From NCBI GenBank assembly GCA_011319805.1, contig SJRY01000272.1, positions 186,001 to 250,000 of the forward strand: a stretch of DNA of 64,000 nucleotides, read 5' to 3'. This DNA comes from Macrocybe gigantea. Its lineage: Eukaryota; Basidiomycota; Agaricomycetes; Agaricales; Callistosporiaceae. Below are positions 22,461 to 34,543 of the stretch, one piece after another (the first letter of the stretch is position 1; each line of letters opens with the position of its first letter). The notes below the pieces were generated by a model. It did not search any database. It worked only from the letters and a program-made list of their open reading frames with translations, and was not told the origin of the DNA. The position numbers and the translations under genes were made by a program.

Positions 22461-25145
22461 TCAGACGCTCCGAAGGAACATCTCGACGGGGATAGGCTTC
22501 CTCCTCAAGCCGCTGCTGCCCGAGCTCATCCCGCTCCACGCGCTCTCAGCGAAACTCGACTCACTGCCAGCCTCGCTGGAGCTCATACTCGGCTGGCGGC
22601 GCACCACCGTGTGGTTTTGCGAGCGGGACCCGGAGGGCGAGGGCGAGGCTGAGGCTTGCTGGTTGTGGGGGTGGTAGTGATAGCGGTGCGAGGCGCGCGG
22701 GGAAATGGGGCTTGCAGAGGACGGGGAGGCGGGCCATCGTGCGGCGGCGGGCGAGGGCATGGACGGAGATTTGAGATGGTGGAATGGCTGGGACGTGCTC
22801 CCTGGGATCTTGACGCCTGCGTAGCCGAAGCGCTTGAACGCCTTAGCTTTGGCGCTCAGCTTCGTCGGAGTCGTAGGCGGCGCGTATGTTGCTGTTGTTG
22901 CCACGACGGTGTTGGCTGTAGTAGTAGCAGAGCCGGCGCTCGTCACTCCATGGAACAGGTAATCCCGCAGCCGCGCCGACGGGCTCCGCTCATGCTTCTG
23001 CTGGGCACCGGCACTGACATCAGCCTGCGGCTTAGCAGGCTGTTTCGCTCGCTGCGCAAACTGGTACCTCTTGAACGCGGACGTCGACGTCGACGAACGC
23101 GTCCGCCCGTGGCCGTGCCCATGCGCATCGTGAATCGAGCCGAGCGTCGAAGAGCTCCACTTGGACTTGAGCACGCGCGACTCGTCGAACGGGAATGGCG
23201 CGACATGAGGCTGAAGCGATGCGGTGGTGTCGTCAGAGCCAAATGAAAAGGGGCTGAGGGGCGTGCTGGGTGTGGGCGTGCCAGGTCTGCAGGGCGAGAC
23301 AGGCTCGAACTCTGGCGCAAAACAGCGGTCATGGTCTAGGTCGTACACAGATAAAGAGGGTTTGATTACGTCGTCCAGTGCGATGGGCGACGTCGGCGGA
23401 AGGCTAGGTATGACGGGTAGTGACGGCCTTCGTTGAGCCTCTCCGACTTGTATTTCCTCTGGCTCTCGGCTCGGCAGCTCGACTTCCTGGACCGGCTCCC
23501 CAACATACTCCAAAGGCATGCTATCAAACTCAAACTCGAGCTCCTCCTCGACGTCGACCGGGACCTCGGCCTCGGGCTTGACAATAACGAGCTCATCCAG
23601 GCCGTCGCTCTGTTCACGAGCATCAACGTCGACCGGCGACGAGGGGAACGAATCCGGAAAGACGCCGCGTGAGTCGCATGGCGAGTACGCGGAAGCGTGG
23701 AACGCCGACAGTTGCGAGTAGACGCTTCCTGCAGTGAGCGGTGTGAGTGGCAGTTCCACAGCAGCGTAGCTGGTCTCATTAGAATTGTGGTACAGCGAAA
23801 ACGAGAACGCCGAGACGGCATCCTGGTCAACCTCTCCGCACGCCGACTCGTGCTCCTCTTCGACGTCGACGTCCATTTCGCAGTCAGACGGGACGACGCT
23901 GGAACGCGGGCGACGCCTGTTCACGACGACTTCCTGCTCATCGGGTGGCGTCACCATGATTTCGAGCTTTATGGGCTGGGTTGCTGGGGCTGAGGGAGGT
24001 GGAGGCGGAGGCGGGTATGCCGGGATGGCGACGGACCTTCGCCTGTTTGCGAGTATGGGGAAGCACGGATCGAGCTGCGCGCTGGGGATGATACCGCGCT
24101 TCGTCGACGAGGACAGGATCGAGAGTGGTAGGGGCATCACGGCAGATTCGCGGCGGGTGCCACGGTCGAGCGTAAGCTGGGATGTCAAGGTCGAAGAGGA
24201 TGAAGAGGATGCAGAAGATGTGAGAGGAGAATACGGGGGCAATGCCGACGCTAGGGAGAGAACCTGAGAGAACTGCTTGGCGTAGAACACAGAGTCCGAG
24301 TCTTCGTCCTCGTCCTCTTCGCGGATGTCCGAAAGGCGAGACGTGAGAGGAAGGGAGGTCGAGGCCAGGCACGAAGTTTGCTGCGGCGGCGGCGATGCGG
24401 AGCTGGAGCTGGCGAAATTTGACTTGGCTAGGAAAAGAGGCCGGATGAACGACCTGCGGCGTGGCGAGGTCTTGGATGGCTTTTTGAAGGGTTTCAGGGA
24501 GGACGCAAAGCCGTCCACGAATGGGTCCGACGACGGCTCCGGAGACGAAGAGTAGTAATACTCGGGCACGACGACTTCAAAATCGTCCGTCTCATCGCGG
24601 TGCCCGTCCGGCTCTGATTCGCTGTCTGACGGCGAGGGCGTCGTGGGCGGGCTTGTGCTCCCACTGGATTCGGCAGAGCTACACGACGACGTAGAGGAAG
24701 GGGACGTCGGGCCCACGACGGGCGTCGAGAATGCGGTGGACGACGGCGTAGGGAGCGGTGGGTGAGGAAAGGCGAGGGTCGCGTCGCCGAAGGTGAGGTG
24801 GAAAGCATCCGGGCTCGCTTGGGGCGACGCCGGCGGGCGGGGCGCTGGGCGCGGGCTGTAATAATCGTCGTCGTCTTCATAAGTCTTCTTCTGCGGCAGG
24901 CCGATGTCTGCACGTCTCTGGAGGGATTTCAAGGGTGACGAGGAGCGGGTAGGGGAGGAGCATGCATCGCTGAGCTCGTCTTGCTCGGTGATGACGGTCA
25001 GTTGCTGTCTGACCGAATTTCTGCGTGTGCGGGTGCGCGCCTGACGTTTCAAGAACACGTCCCGAGAAAAAACTGACGACGGATAAGCCCATATCGTTAT
25101 ACCCGAAATATAGAGCGACTCACAGTTCGATACAGTCGATGTCAT
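22461..25145 (-). CDS. Large disordered Ser/Pro-rich protein
   Basis: One open frame of 894 codons starting MTSTVSNCESLY. It is intronless as written, though a short intron near the 5' end cannot be excluded. Composition is Ser, Pro, Glu and Asp rich with SSSS and PPPPPP runs and acidic segments (DVDVEEEHESACGEVD). Basic clusters near the start (KRQARTRTRRNSVRQQ) could act as nuclear localisation signals. The C-terminus RRKPIPVEMFLRSV is compact and resembles a conserved tail I associate with agaric proteins of unknown function. No catalytic domain is visible. Long GC-rich shadow frames lie opposite it and are disregarded. Confidence 0.7.
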   Translation of the reverse strand: MTSTVSNCESLYISGITIWAYPSSVFSRDVFLKRQARTRTRRNSVRQQLTVITEQDELSDACSSPTRSSSPLKSLQRRADIGLPQKKTYEDDDDYYSPRPAPRPPASPQASPDAFHLTFGDATLAFPHPPLPTPSSTAFSTPVVGPTSPSSTSSCSSAESSGSTSPPTTPSPSDSESEPDGHRDETDDFEVVVPEYYYSSSPEPSSDPFVDGFASSLKPFKKPSKTSPRRRSFIRPLFLAKSNFASSSSASPPPQQTSCLASTSLPLTSRLSDIREEDEDEDSDSVFYAKQFSQVLSLASALPPYSPLTSSASSSSSSTLTSQLTLDRGTRRESAVMPLPLSILSSSTKRGIIPSAQLDPCFPILANRRRSVAIPAYPPPPPPPSAPATQPIKLEIMVTPPDEQEVVVNRRRPRSSVVPSDCEMDVDVEEEHESACGEVDQDAVSAFSFSLYHNSNETSYAAVELPLTPLTAGSVYSQLSAFHASAYSPCDSRGVFPDSFPSSPVDVDAREQSDGLDELVIVKPEAEVPVDVEEELEFEFDSMPLEYVGEPVQEVELPSREPEEIQVGEAQRRPSLPVIPSLPPTSPIALDDVIKPSLSVYDLDHDRCFAPEFEPVSPCRPGTPTPSTPLSPFSFGSDDTTASLQPHVAPFPFDESRVLKSKWSSSTLGSIHDAHGHGHGRTRSSTSTSAFKRYQFAQRAKQPAKPQADVSAGAQQKHERSPSARLRDYLFHGVTSAGSATTTANTVVATTATYAPPTTPTKLSAKAKAFKRFGYAGVKIPGSTSQPFHHLKSPSMPSPAAARWPASPSSASPISPRASHRYHYHPHNQQASASPSPSGSRSQNHTVVRRQPSMSSSEAGSESSFAESAWSGMSSGSSGLRRKPIPVEMFLRSV

Positions 25146-26813
25146 TGCAAGTTATAAATGCTCGTCAAAGGCAGTGAAAAGTCGTGATCTGTAAAATGAG
25201 AACGAAGAAAAGTAAAAGGACGCGGTACTTTCCCTGGCCCAGCGCTGCCATGGCTTATATTCTGAGGACAATGCCATTGTCGTTGGCAAGAACAATATCT
25301 TTCCTTTTTGGGCGATCAAAGTGATGTTTTCGGTCCACGTGTCCATTGTTTGCCTCCTCGAGTGCAGGTCCTTGTATTTTCTTCCGGTGAAAATGACATT
25401 TCTAGGCAGTATAACCTGAGTTTTGGTCGATAAGTGCTATTTCAACCGGTGGAGACGCTAATGCCCAGCGATGGGCAGCAGGAGTCGAATCGGCTTGTTT
25501 ATTTGGTCACCCCTTGAGGTGGCCAAACAAAAGCAGTGCCACTTGCTCCATAAATAGGCCCGAGAACAACAAAACAAAAAATAAAGCCACGACACAACTT
25601 TGAGGCGATTGCAAGCATGCTACACGGTCAGTTCATGATGTAGACAAAAGAAAAGAAGGGTTGCAGCTGGAGAAATATTGTCCCATAACACTACTACTAC
25701 AGCATGTTCCCTATTTTCAGTGCCGATCAGTACTCATTCATGCATTTTCCGAAGTGTGGCAGCTTCCAGGACATCGGACAGGGGTATTCTCGGATGAGGC
25801 ATTCAACAATCGCCACAAGTCTGACCATGTCCCTTGGGCAGTGCGCTGTCAACCGCTGCAAAAGTCCCAAAGGTAATGCGCTGTGTAACCCAATTTATCC
25901 GCAGTCTACCCGCGAGCGCAAGCTGAAGAACATGAGAATATAATTTGGATCAAAAGCGTCAGCAAGGCCATGTGCTTCGTTAAGTGCGAAGATGATCAAG
26001 GTTCCCCGGTCTGTTGAAACTGCCAGGCCGACGAGCCAAGACAGCCTATCCGCGCTAGTCGAGATCTCTAGGAGAATTGTGTGTCGTTAGATCATAATGC
26101 AAAAGGTAGATAGAGACTCATCCATGACTTGTAATGTGAATCGTGTCATAGGATGCTTTCTGCATATGGAGAATGGATGGGTCGCCCACAGCGGAACTTG
26201 TGTAACCGACAGGTGTCGCTTGGCTGAAACGACATTCCCAGACAGGCCATAACCTCAATTCATACACCTTGCTCTTCAACGGCGTCGTAAAAAGATGTGC
26301 GATTAGAACCATCTGACTTGTGAGGCAGCCCCTGATTCATATATCGACCGCCTTCAAGATGACGACTGACCTCGGAATGATACACGTGAGGTGGTCACGT
26401 GCCTTCGCTTGGAGTCGAATCTAGACGCTGATCAGCATCGCCTTGATGCTCGCCGCATCACGTTGAGCAACCTGACATTCTTCACTTCCACCTCAGCGCC
26501 GTTGGCTGAGGTATCATTCTCATAAAGACAAGAATTATGAACGGACGCCAGGCTCTGGCTCGCGCTTCCAAGTGTAAAGCAGATATTGAATATTGAATTA
26601 CTTCGCTGTCAATGTCGTCAGAGAATGTGAGAGAATGCAATGGAACTCGGAAGCTACGCAAGCGCCGCGGCTTGGTGCCGCTTACCTAATCGGAGTGACC
26701 ACCTTACTCCTCCCCAGTTCTGTTTCTCAACAAACCATTTTCATCTCGTCGCCACCATCTGACTCGACCAGCACCTGCCCTTCCTCGCTATCGTTCGTGG
26801 TGTTCAGAACCCC
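25146..26813. other. Intergenic region between divergent genes
   Basis: About 1.7 kb between the leftward disordered-protein gene and the rightward bZIP gene. Only short frames, none recognised. Presumably holds both promoters. Confidence 0.5.
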
Positions 26814-29800
26814 ATGCTCGTCGATAATCCGCCGCCGCAGCAGCAACAGCAACCCTACCTCTCTTCTTTCACCGATGTGTCTGATATTTTTCACACCGAG
26901 CTCTTCGCCAACCCATCCGCAGTACAGGGCGAGGCCTTGCCTTCCTCGCCTTCCTCCTCTTCTCGCGCATCATCGCCCCAATCACCCTTCCATCAGGCCC
27001 TCCAGACGCCTCCGCAACCCATGATCAACAAACCCGCCGATTTTAACCTCGCAGCATCCCCCTCGATCTTCAGTCAATCCTCGTACTTCGGCCTCTTCGA
27101 CGACGAGCACACCCTCCAAGCCTCGTCGTCTGCCAAATTGCTCGACCCGGTCTCCTCTCTCTCCATGTCCATGGCGGGCTACAGCCCGCTTTCATCCCAG
27201 GCATTCGATTATACTGGCCTTTCCACCGACTTTGGGCTTGGCATGGATGTCGATCCCGCCCTTTCGGCGCACTGGTTTGGCGCAGGTAGCGCTGGCGCCG
27301 CCACGTTTGATCAGATGTTTGCCAACTCTGCCGCTGCGCCTAGTGCCACGTCCACCTCTCCCTCCGACTTCGCGATCACCGCGCCCATCGGAATTGATCC
27401 CCAACTTGTGGGGACCCCTGCCACGTCTTTCGGCGCTGATGAAGATAACGACGCAGAAGACGTAGAGGAGCTTGACGACCCCGATATGCCCGCGATGGCC
27501 CCCACGACCTCGAGCACGGGGTGACCAAGGCCAGCAAAGCCATCAAGGATACAGACAATGGCGCCGACGCTGATGTGTCGTCTTCCGACGCTTCTGCCTC
27601 TGGCCACTCCAAGTCCTCATCCATTGCTGTGAGAACAAAGGCTGGGCGCAAGGCCAGCACAGCAGCTTCTTCGAAACCAGGCAACAGCGCCCCTGAACTC
27701 GAGAAGGACAAGGAAAAAGAGAAGCTGACACTGACCATTACGCCGCTCAAGGTTGGCGGGCTGGGAAAGGCTCGCAAGGGAACCGTCCAGAGCGGAGGCA
27801 TCGTCAAAAAGTCGACCGCTACCTCGACGCTATCTTCTTCGCTTCCTCTTTCAGCTTCACTTGCTACCCCTGCGTTGATGGCGCAAAACAAGGAAAACAC
27901 CTCGACGTCGGCGTCTGGGATAACGAGCACTTCTGCAACGTCCTTCTTGTCTTCATCGGCGTCGTCCACCAAGGCTCGCGCGCCGAGTGTTCTTAGTAAA
28001 CAAATTGATGACGATGGGGACGATGAACTCCCCTCGGACTGGCGTCCTCCGCCTGAAGTCTTTGCCAAGATGACGAGCAAAGAAAAGCGACAGTTGCGAA
28101 ACAAGATCAGCGCCAGGAACTTTAGGATTAGACGAAAAGGTAAGGAGGTGTTCGGTCCTTCGGTCCCTCATTTACCAAACCACATTTTAGAATATATCTC
28201 TACTCTCGAAGGCGACATTGCAGAGCGCGACAGACTCCTAGACGCTATCCGCTCCGAGCTTGGCTCGAAGCAATCCGAGAACCTTGCGCTCCGACAAGAA
28301 ATAGCAGTCCTCAAGAAGGCCCTGCTAGATGGCCGCGTTGCCATCCCGCCGTCTTCGTTGACGAACATTGCCCCAGCGCAGAGCGCACTTACCACCGACC
28401 TATATGCGCTCCCAGAAGAGTCCTCTTCTACACCGAACCCGCTTGCGAACCTTCCACCACCCGCGCCTCTCCCCGCGCAGAGTGCGGCAAGCATCCTCGC
28501 ACGGGCGCAGCAAGAACAGCCACAAGCCACCTCTTCCGCCCCATCCTCGTCTCCTCTCATCATGCCCAACCTCCAGAAGGACGTATCGTCTTCCGCGACG
28601 GCCGATGTGTCAAGCACGTTCTGGGGAGGCGCACTGCTTGGTGGCGCCGCCGGTGCCGCTGCAAACGCTGGCGCCGCGAACGGGTTTGGCCCATTCGGCG
28701 GCGTGACGACAGTGCATCGGGTCGTTCTCCCCGAAGTCAGCGTTGGGCTCGGCTATGCTGGGTTCGGAGGTGTGGGTGGGATGTGGGGCATCTCGCCCAG
28801 GAGCGGCTCAAAGGGTAGCGGAAGTGAAGGTGGCAGTAGTCCACGGAACAGTGCGAGCGACGACGCCGATGATGAAGATGAGGGTGAAGACGTGGAGTTG
28901 GAGCTGGACGGCACCGAAAAGAAGGGAGCGGAAAGTGACACAGAGAATCGTGTCGCTGGCGACGTCAAGGAGGAGAGGCTGACGGAGAACATGAACCCAA
29001 TGCTGAACGCGTTTGGAAAGGACCCGCTCAGGGCGGGCCCGCCTTTCGGGTTTGGTACGGGCGTCGCGGGCATGGGCTTTGATGGCTTTGCGGATGGCAA
29101 TCTCTTCACGATGAAGAGCATGGATGCGTACGTCGTTTTTGTCTCTTGTTTGTATGAGGAATGGCTGAATGAATCTTTGCAGCTATCGGATGCACTTGTG
29201 GGGCAAGATGGCCGCGCAGCACCATCTTTCGCAGAAACAGCTTCTCTTCCAACAACAACAACAACAACAACAACAGTACCAGTCCCAACCGCACCTCACT
29301 GGTCACGCAGCGAATCTGCGTCCGTCTTTCTTCTCGTCGCCCGCCTCCTCTCTCTCTGGGCTGCTCTTCAGCAAGCACTCCACGCCTTACCAACTCCCGA
29401 CTCCGCCCTCGTCTCCCCCGCCGCCATATTCCCCTGCCCCCGCAGCGCTCCTCGGCAAGGACAAGGAAAGGGAACGCGAAAAGACGCGGGAGCGCGAAAG
29501 GGAGAGAGAACGAGAACGCGAGAGAGAGAACGTGGCCGTCGCAGCTTATGCGACGGCGCTGGCGAGCCAGACGCTGCTCAAGAAGCTGGGGAGCGCTTTC
29601 TGGGAGGCGTTCTCCGGATCGTCATCGTCGTCGTCTTTGTCGGCCACGGCGGCCGGTGGCCAGGCCCATGCGTTCAAGCCGTGGGATGCAGAGAAAGTGC
29701 GCAAAGTCCTCGAGGGCAAGGCCGTCGTGCGCGTCGTGGACGTGGATGCGCCAGCAGTCTCTGGCTCCACGAGCACGTCGTCTTCGTTCTCGGCGATGTG

Positions 29801-29891
29801 CGGCGATAAGGAGAGGAAGGAGAAGAAGTGTTCGTGCACGGAGATCTTGGAGGAGAGCATGAGGAGCTTGAGTCTGGGGAAGAAGTACTGA
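26814..29891 (+). CDS. bZIP transcription factor
   Basis: Starts MLVDNPPPQQQQQ. After a Ser/Pro-rich activation-type region and an acidic patch (DNDAEDVEELDD), the first frame stops at 27522 and the continuation is one base out of register at a run of four G (27518-27521). A fifth G would fuse ...TSSTG to VTKASKA.... The bZIP spans 28060-28330: LPSDWRPPPEVFAKM, basic region KRQLRNKISARNFRIRRK with N-x7-R, and a heptad-leucine zipper (LEGDIAERDRLLDAIRSEL). A 51-nt intron (28140-28190) falls exactly between basic region and zipper. A second intron is at 29128-29182. The C-terminal exon has a Gln tract, an Arg/Glu alternating run and a Lys/Cys-rich end. In total about 990 aa. DNA-binding and dimerisation are well supported; the regulon is unknown. 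Confidence 0.88.
29250..29276 (+). repeat. CAA microsatellite (poly-Gln)
   Basis: A perfect (CAA)n tract inside the last bZIP exon, encoding a run of nine Gln. Likely length-variable between strains. Confidence 0.8.
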
Positions 29892-30407
29892 ACTATGAGC
29901 GGTTTCTTTTGTGGTTTGTAGATTCCATTTTTGGGTCAGTCGCATTCTGTTTTTCCTTACGGCACTGTCTGATAATCCGAGTAGGTGTTGGAATCAAACT
30001 GGCGACAGGTCATATTTCCGTTTACTCCTTCTAATTCCTCTCCCCTCTTGCGCTTCTGCCATTTGAGACCTGGGGTAATCTATTCCTTCGCCCTTTCTTG
30101 TACATACATGTTCTGTTTCACTATCTCGGCCATATCTCCCACTCACTGCCGCTCCCTAAACCTCTCATAGTCCTTCCTTTCCCTTTCTCTCTCCGCTCTT
30201 ATGCCCACAAAGTGGACGCTTAATACAAATACGAAAGAATTTGGTATAGTGCATATGTCTGGCGTACTCGCTCCTTGTTTTGTTTTATTCCCTCGTCGAC
30301 CTTTTTTTTTTCCACACGATGCGTATTTATTGGCGCGTAGAATTTGAGAAGGCTTGTCTTGAATATGAAAACAATGTGAATTGAATTGCAAATGTTCTGC
30401 GTTGGGG
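29892..30407. other. Intergenic region between convergent genes
   Basis: 3' flanks of the bZIP and TPR-CHAT genes. T- and CT-rich, no coding signal. Confidence 0.5.
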
Positions 30408-33400
30408 CTAGATACCAATATGAATGAATGGCATCCATTGGTGCAGAGGTGCTCCTTTGTAGCGCAGTTCTGAGATCGCGCACTGGAGTGCTTCAGCCGC
30501 TGCGGTCACATCTGGACTAGTCGAAGAAGGACCATAATTCGCGCCATCTCCTTTCTCCAAAGGAAGGATTGGCTCTGGACTAGAGGCGCAGCAGGGCGCT
30601 GGCCGTTGAACATCCGACTATAGACTACGCGCGCGATCTGCGGCCCGTACGCGTCAGGTATACTCCAGAGCGTGCCTATAGCGCTCAAGAACCCGTTAGC
30701 GACGAACCCGCCAGCGAGGTGCATCGCCTCGTTCGTGAGCCTCACGTCGCCCGTGGCCGTCTCGCATGCAGACAGGAACGCGAATTTACGCAAGGGCGCG
30801 GGCTGCGAGTTCGTTCCGCCACCGGCCGTGGTGCTGGCATTTCTGGTGGCCTTCATCAGCTCGCGAGAGTCAGCCGCCCGTCGTACAGCTCGAGGCCGCT
30901 GTTCAGCGGCTCGATGGGGTCTTGCAGCCCGTGGCAGGCGAAATGGACCCACTCGGACGCGAGGAGGCCGGCGAGCACGTTCGCGACGGTGGCTTGTGCG
31001 TCCGTCAGGAGAGTGAGCTCCATAGCGTCCAAGACGGTGGAGAGCTCGGCGGATATGCATGCCATCTCGGCCGCGACGGAGGGCAGCGGTGGAGATGTGC
31101 GCATCCTGGGTAGGCTCGTGACGCCGACTGCGGTCATTTTTTCTGATGTTTTGGGTGTGCGGTGGCGGGATGAGAGCTGGAGCTGGAGCTGTCGGTGTTC
31201 ATGGTGCTGCTGGCGCGCGCGTACCAGCGCCTCGAGAGTGAATGTGTATGACTGGATGAATCCGCTGTCGGCGGGCGCTGCAGCGTGGATCGGAAGATCA
31301 GTAAACTCGGCAGAAGGACACCACCATATTCTTCCTCCTTCGATTCCATGCTGGATTCAGACCAGTGAGCGTCGGAGCCATGGCTTTGAATATCACGAAC
31401 GCACTCACCAATTTCAATGCTCCAAACACCGGGTCAACGACGGCATTCCATAGCCACGAGACCACCTCCTGCATCATTTTTTCTGGGTTCGGCGCCGTAG
31501 GAACCTGTAGTCGTCCATGTCTGTTTTGACTCTCCCTTTGCTCTCTTGATCGGATCGAATAATTGTTCAATGCGGCTTTCAATTTCTCCGCCATGCCTCG
31601 CAGCTTCGTCGGGGAGACGCCCTCCAGTGCAATAGAAACAGGCTCTTTGGTAGGGTGCAGGACCAAAATAGCGTCCGATCTCGAGCGCGCGCTGTTGAGG
31701 ATGATGATGGGTCCATTTTCAGCAGCTTTTGAAAGGTGTCGCCAACTTGGCGGAAGCAGAAAGTCATGAAAATGTTCGTGTTGCCTGATTTCTTGGATCA
31801 GTTGTTTCCTTTGGATGGTGATGAGGTGCGGATTGTCGAGGAGATCAGATTGGTTGTTTTGCATGAGCTGTAACTGCCTCGATAGCCGCTCCAACGAGTT
31901 GGCTTGGGTTGGCAGGGTCGCATGCAGCACTACATCATGACTGCTCAGCTCCAATCCTTGTTTGTGCGTAATGGACAAACCGCCCTCCAAGAATTCTACC
32001 GCTTTAGGGGCGTTGTCGAGTTCCAGAGCTGCTGCTGCTGCCGCAGAAGTGACTTGGACGACAGCGTGGGTAGGAATCAAGTCATGCCTAGTCCTGAGTG
32101 CGTTCCCGATCCATAAGAGATCTGGTAGGACAGCAAAGGCGGCCGTGTATATCGCTAGCACGGTGTCGGGGCTGCGGGCAATGCCCTTCTTCAGCGTTCC
32201 GGACAAAAATTTGGCAGCATGCCACACGGCCCGGGGTGGCGCAGACGGTGCTTCGGCAGCCCGTCTCAGTAAAGATACTGCTTCATCCCATGCAGACGGG
32301 TCTGCCTTTAGTTCAAAGACGGCGGTCAAGGAGTGTGCTAGTTGTGAGAGCATTGAAGCGTAGATAACATCGTCTTTAGACGTTTCCTCGACGGTTTCAG
32401 TGCCATAACGGAGCGCCTTGTCCAGATCCATCTTATCACGCTCTCGAATATACCTGTTCCTGTAGAGTACGGCTAGGGTCGCCTTCCTGCGCGCCCCGTC
32501 CGCATGCCCAGGTGGTGTATTATCCACTGCGTCCTGGCAGTGAGTGATCGCCAAATTCAAGTCCTCTAGGTTTCCCGTCTCGTTATATTTCAGTTCGCAG
32601 GCGAGAGCGAACACTTGCTGCCTTCTTGGTTGGTCAGGATGACCTGGCTGAGTGCCAAGCAACGCATCTCGACTATGTTTCATAGCCAGTTCACAGGCAT
32701 CCGGATCTTTGAGCTCCTGGTACAAATCAATGTACAAGAGGGCCAAGTTTTGTTGTCTTCCTGATTTAGCGGGATGTCCAATAGGCGTATTGGTTAGAGC
32801 CGATTTGGCGACGCGAAGGGCGTTTCTCAAATCGGAGACGTCGCTTAGCCTGAGATATCGTTCCCAGTATGTCGTGACCAAGTTTTGTTGCCTCCCAGCC
32901 AGATCAGGATGATTGGGCGGAGTGCTATTGACGGCTCTATTGTCATAATCAAGTGCGCTTTCCAAGTCGTTCAAATCACCAAGCTTCTTGTATCTATCCC
33001 GATAGGCCGTCGCCATTGTCTGCAGCCTTCTGCCCAACTGTGGATGAAGGGGAGGTGTGCCGATCAGAGCGGCTTGGCTGTGAAGCATGATGTTCTGAAG
33101 GTCCTCGATATCCCCAAGTCTCGCGAACCTGTCACGATACGAGACGGCAAGATTCTGCTGTACATTTGTAAGATCCATCGTCCCAGGCATTGCAGCATTG
33201 ATAGCTGCTAAGCCAAATTTGATAGCAATGTAGAGATCGGTCAAATTGCCGAATCGTCGGTAACGATCCCTGTAAATATGGCCGAGGTTGTCAAGTCTGC
33301 TGGGTAGTTGCGGAGTGCCGAGAGGAGAAAGAACGACAGTCCTTCGGTGATAATGCATAGCAGTTCGGAGCGCAGTCACGTCTCCGCCCTCTCTGAAGAG

Positions 33401-34081
33401 GTCTCGATATGTTATGGCTAGCGTTTGGAACCTGTTCACTAACATGGGAAGGTGCGGCAGAGAGCCTTCGATAGACGCGTGGTAAAATCTGAGAGCATTT
33501 CGGAGGTCTGATGCATGACCTCGCCGGTGATGTAGTACGTCATGTCTGGCAGCCAAGTCCCATAATCTATTGGACAGCTCGGGGTCACCAAGCGGGGTCG
33601 CACGAATACTTGTGGCATGGTGTTCGACAGCGTGATGCATGTCGTTTAAATCGGCAAACCTGATGAAGCGATCCAGGTAGGATACGGCGACTCTTGTATG
33701 TCTGACAGCCAGCTCTTGCTTGGTTTCAGGGTTGGTGCAGCTGATTGCGGCTTCCTGATATTTGATGGCTTTATCCAGGTCAGGTGGTTCGTTCAGCCTC
33801 TTGTACCGCGCGAAGTACGCGAACGATGGTCCATCGAGGATAGTCGGGAGATCAGTATCTCCCGGAGTTATGCTCCGTACGGCGGCAAGGCAAAACTGGA
33901 TAGAGTCTTCTAGCAGCCGCAGAGCGCCTGACGCTACATAGTGATTGTAGCAGAAGGCGAAATAAGTGTGCAGCGTTTCTAAGGGCAGGAACGTCTGGAT
34001 GCGCCTGCCGTCAGGCAATGTGAGAGTTATTGGACCGGGAATTTTCGCTAGCTCCTCGATTGGGAAATCTCTGAAGTTCAT
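30408..34081 (-). CDS. TPR-CHAT caspase-like protein, two frame breaks
   Basis: Exon 1 (31409-34081) encodes about 890 aa. After an N-terminal region, TPR-like repeats of about 50 residues recur some ten times (pattern LGDLNDLESALDYDNRAV ... PPNHPDLAGRQQNLVTTYWERY). A 58-nt intron (31351-31408) leads to the CHAT domain, opening GGRIWWCPSAEFTDLPIHAA. The dyad is visible: His in HFACHG and Cys in LSACETATG. The tail matches the family end (LHQWMPFIHIGI, stop at 30408). One base is missing near 30866 (between the His and Cys halves, after LELYDGRLTL) and another near 30584. Total about 1,200 aa. CHAT domains are clan CD peptidase relatives; TPR-CHAT proteins are expanded in agarics. A role in cell death or self-defence is inference. 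Confidence 0.85.
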
Positions 34082-34543
34082 GGCTGTTTAATGAAGTCCA
34101 TGCTTTGAAGGGCCAGTGGTGGATACTGCGATGATCAGGTGATTCGACGCCAGTTGCATATGGGCGGTGAAGTAAATTTTGCACGGTTACCTGGGTCCCA
34201 AAACTACTAACAACGACGGCTGTAACTTTTGAAGGAACTGAGCATAGGTCATGCTGACACAGCCTTCCGTTGAGCCCACCTAGATCTTTTTCTTTACGTG
34301 CTGGCGAAAGGCGATATTTGGGCATCCTCTTTTTCATCCTGTGATACGAGCATAGAGATAGCGTCTTTGGGCTCAAAAATGAGTTCCATTGTCTGAATCC
34401 AATGTGAGCACTCGAATTCCGACGTGGAGACGGAAAAGTCACATGATTGGACGCGTACAAGCGTGACGTGACAATGAAAGTGACAGGTCGCGTTGAGTGA
34501 CTGGTTCGACTTGAGCCACGAATTGCTGTTGTCGCTGGTTGCC
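34082..34543. other. Divergent intergenic region
   Basis: 462 bp separating the TPR-CHAT and RING genes, which point away from each other. It must hold both promoters. Open frames here are short. Confidence 0.5.

Noticed and set aside
22656..24913. Several long frames opposite the 894-codon gene
   Set aside because: Shadows of a Ser-rich frame read in other registers.
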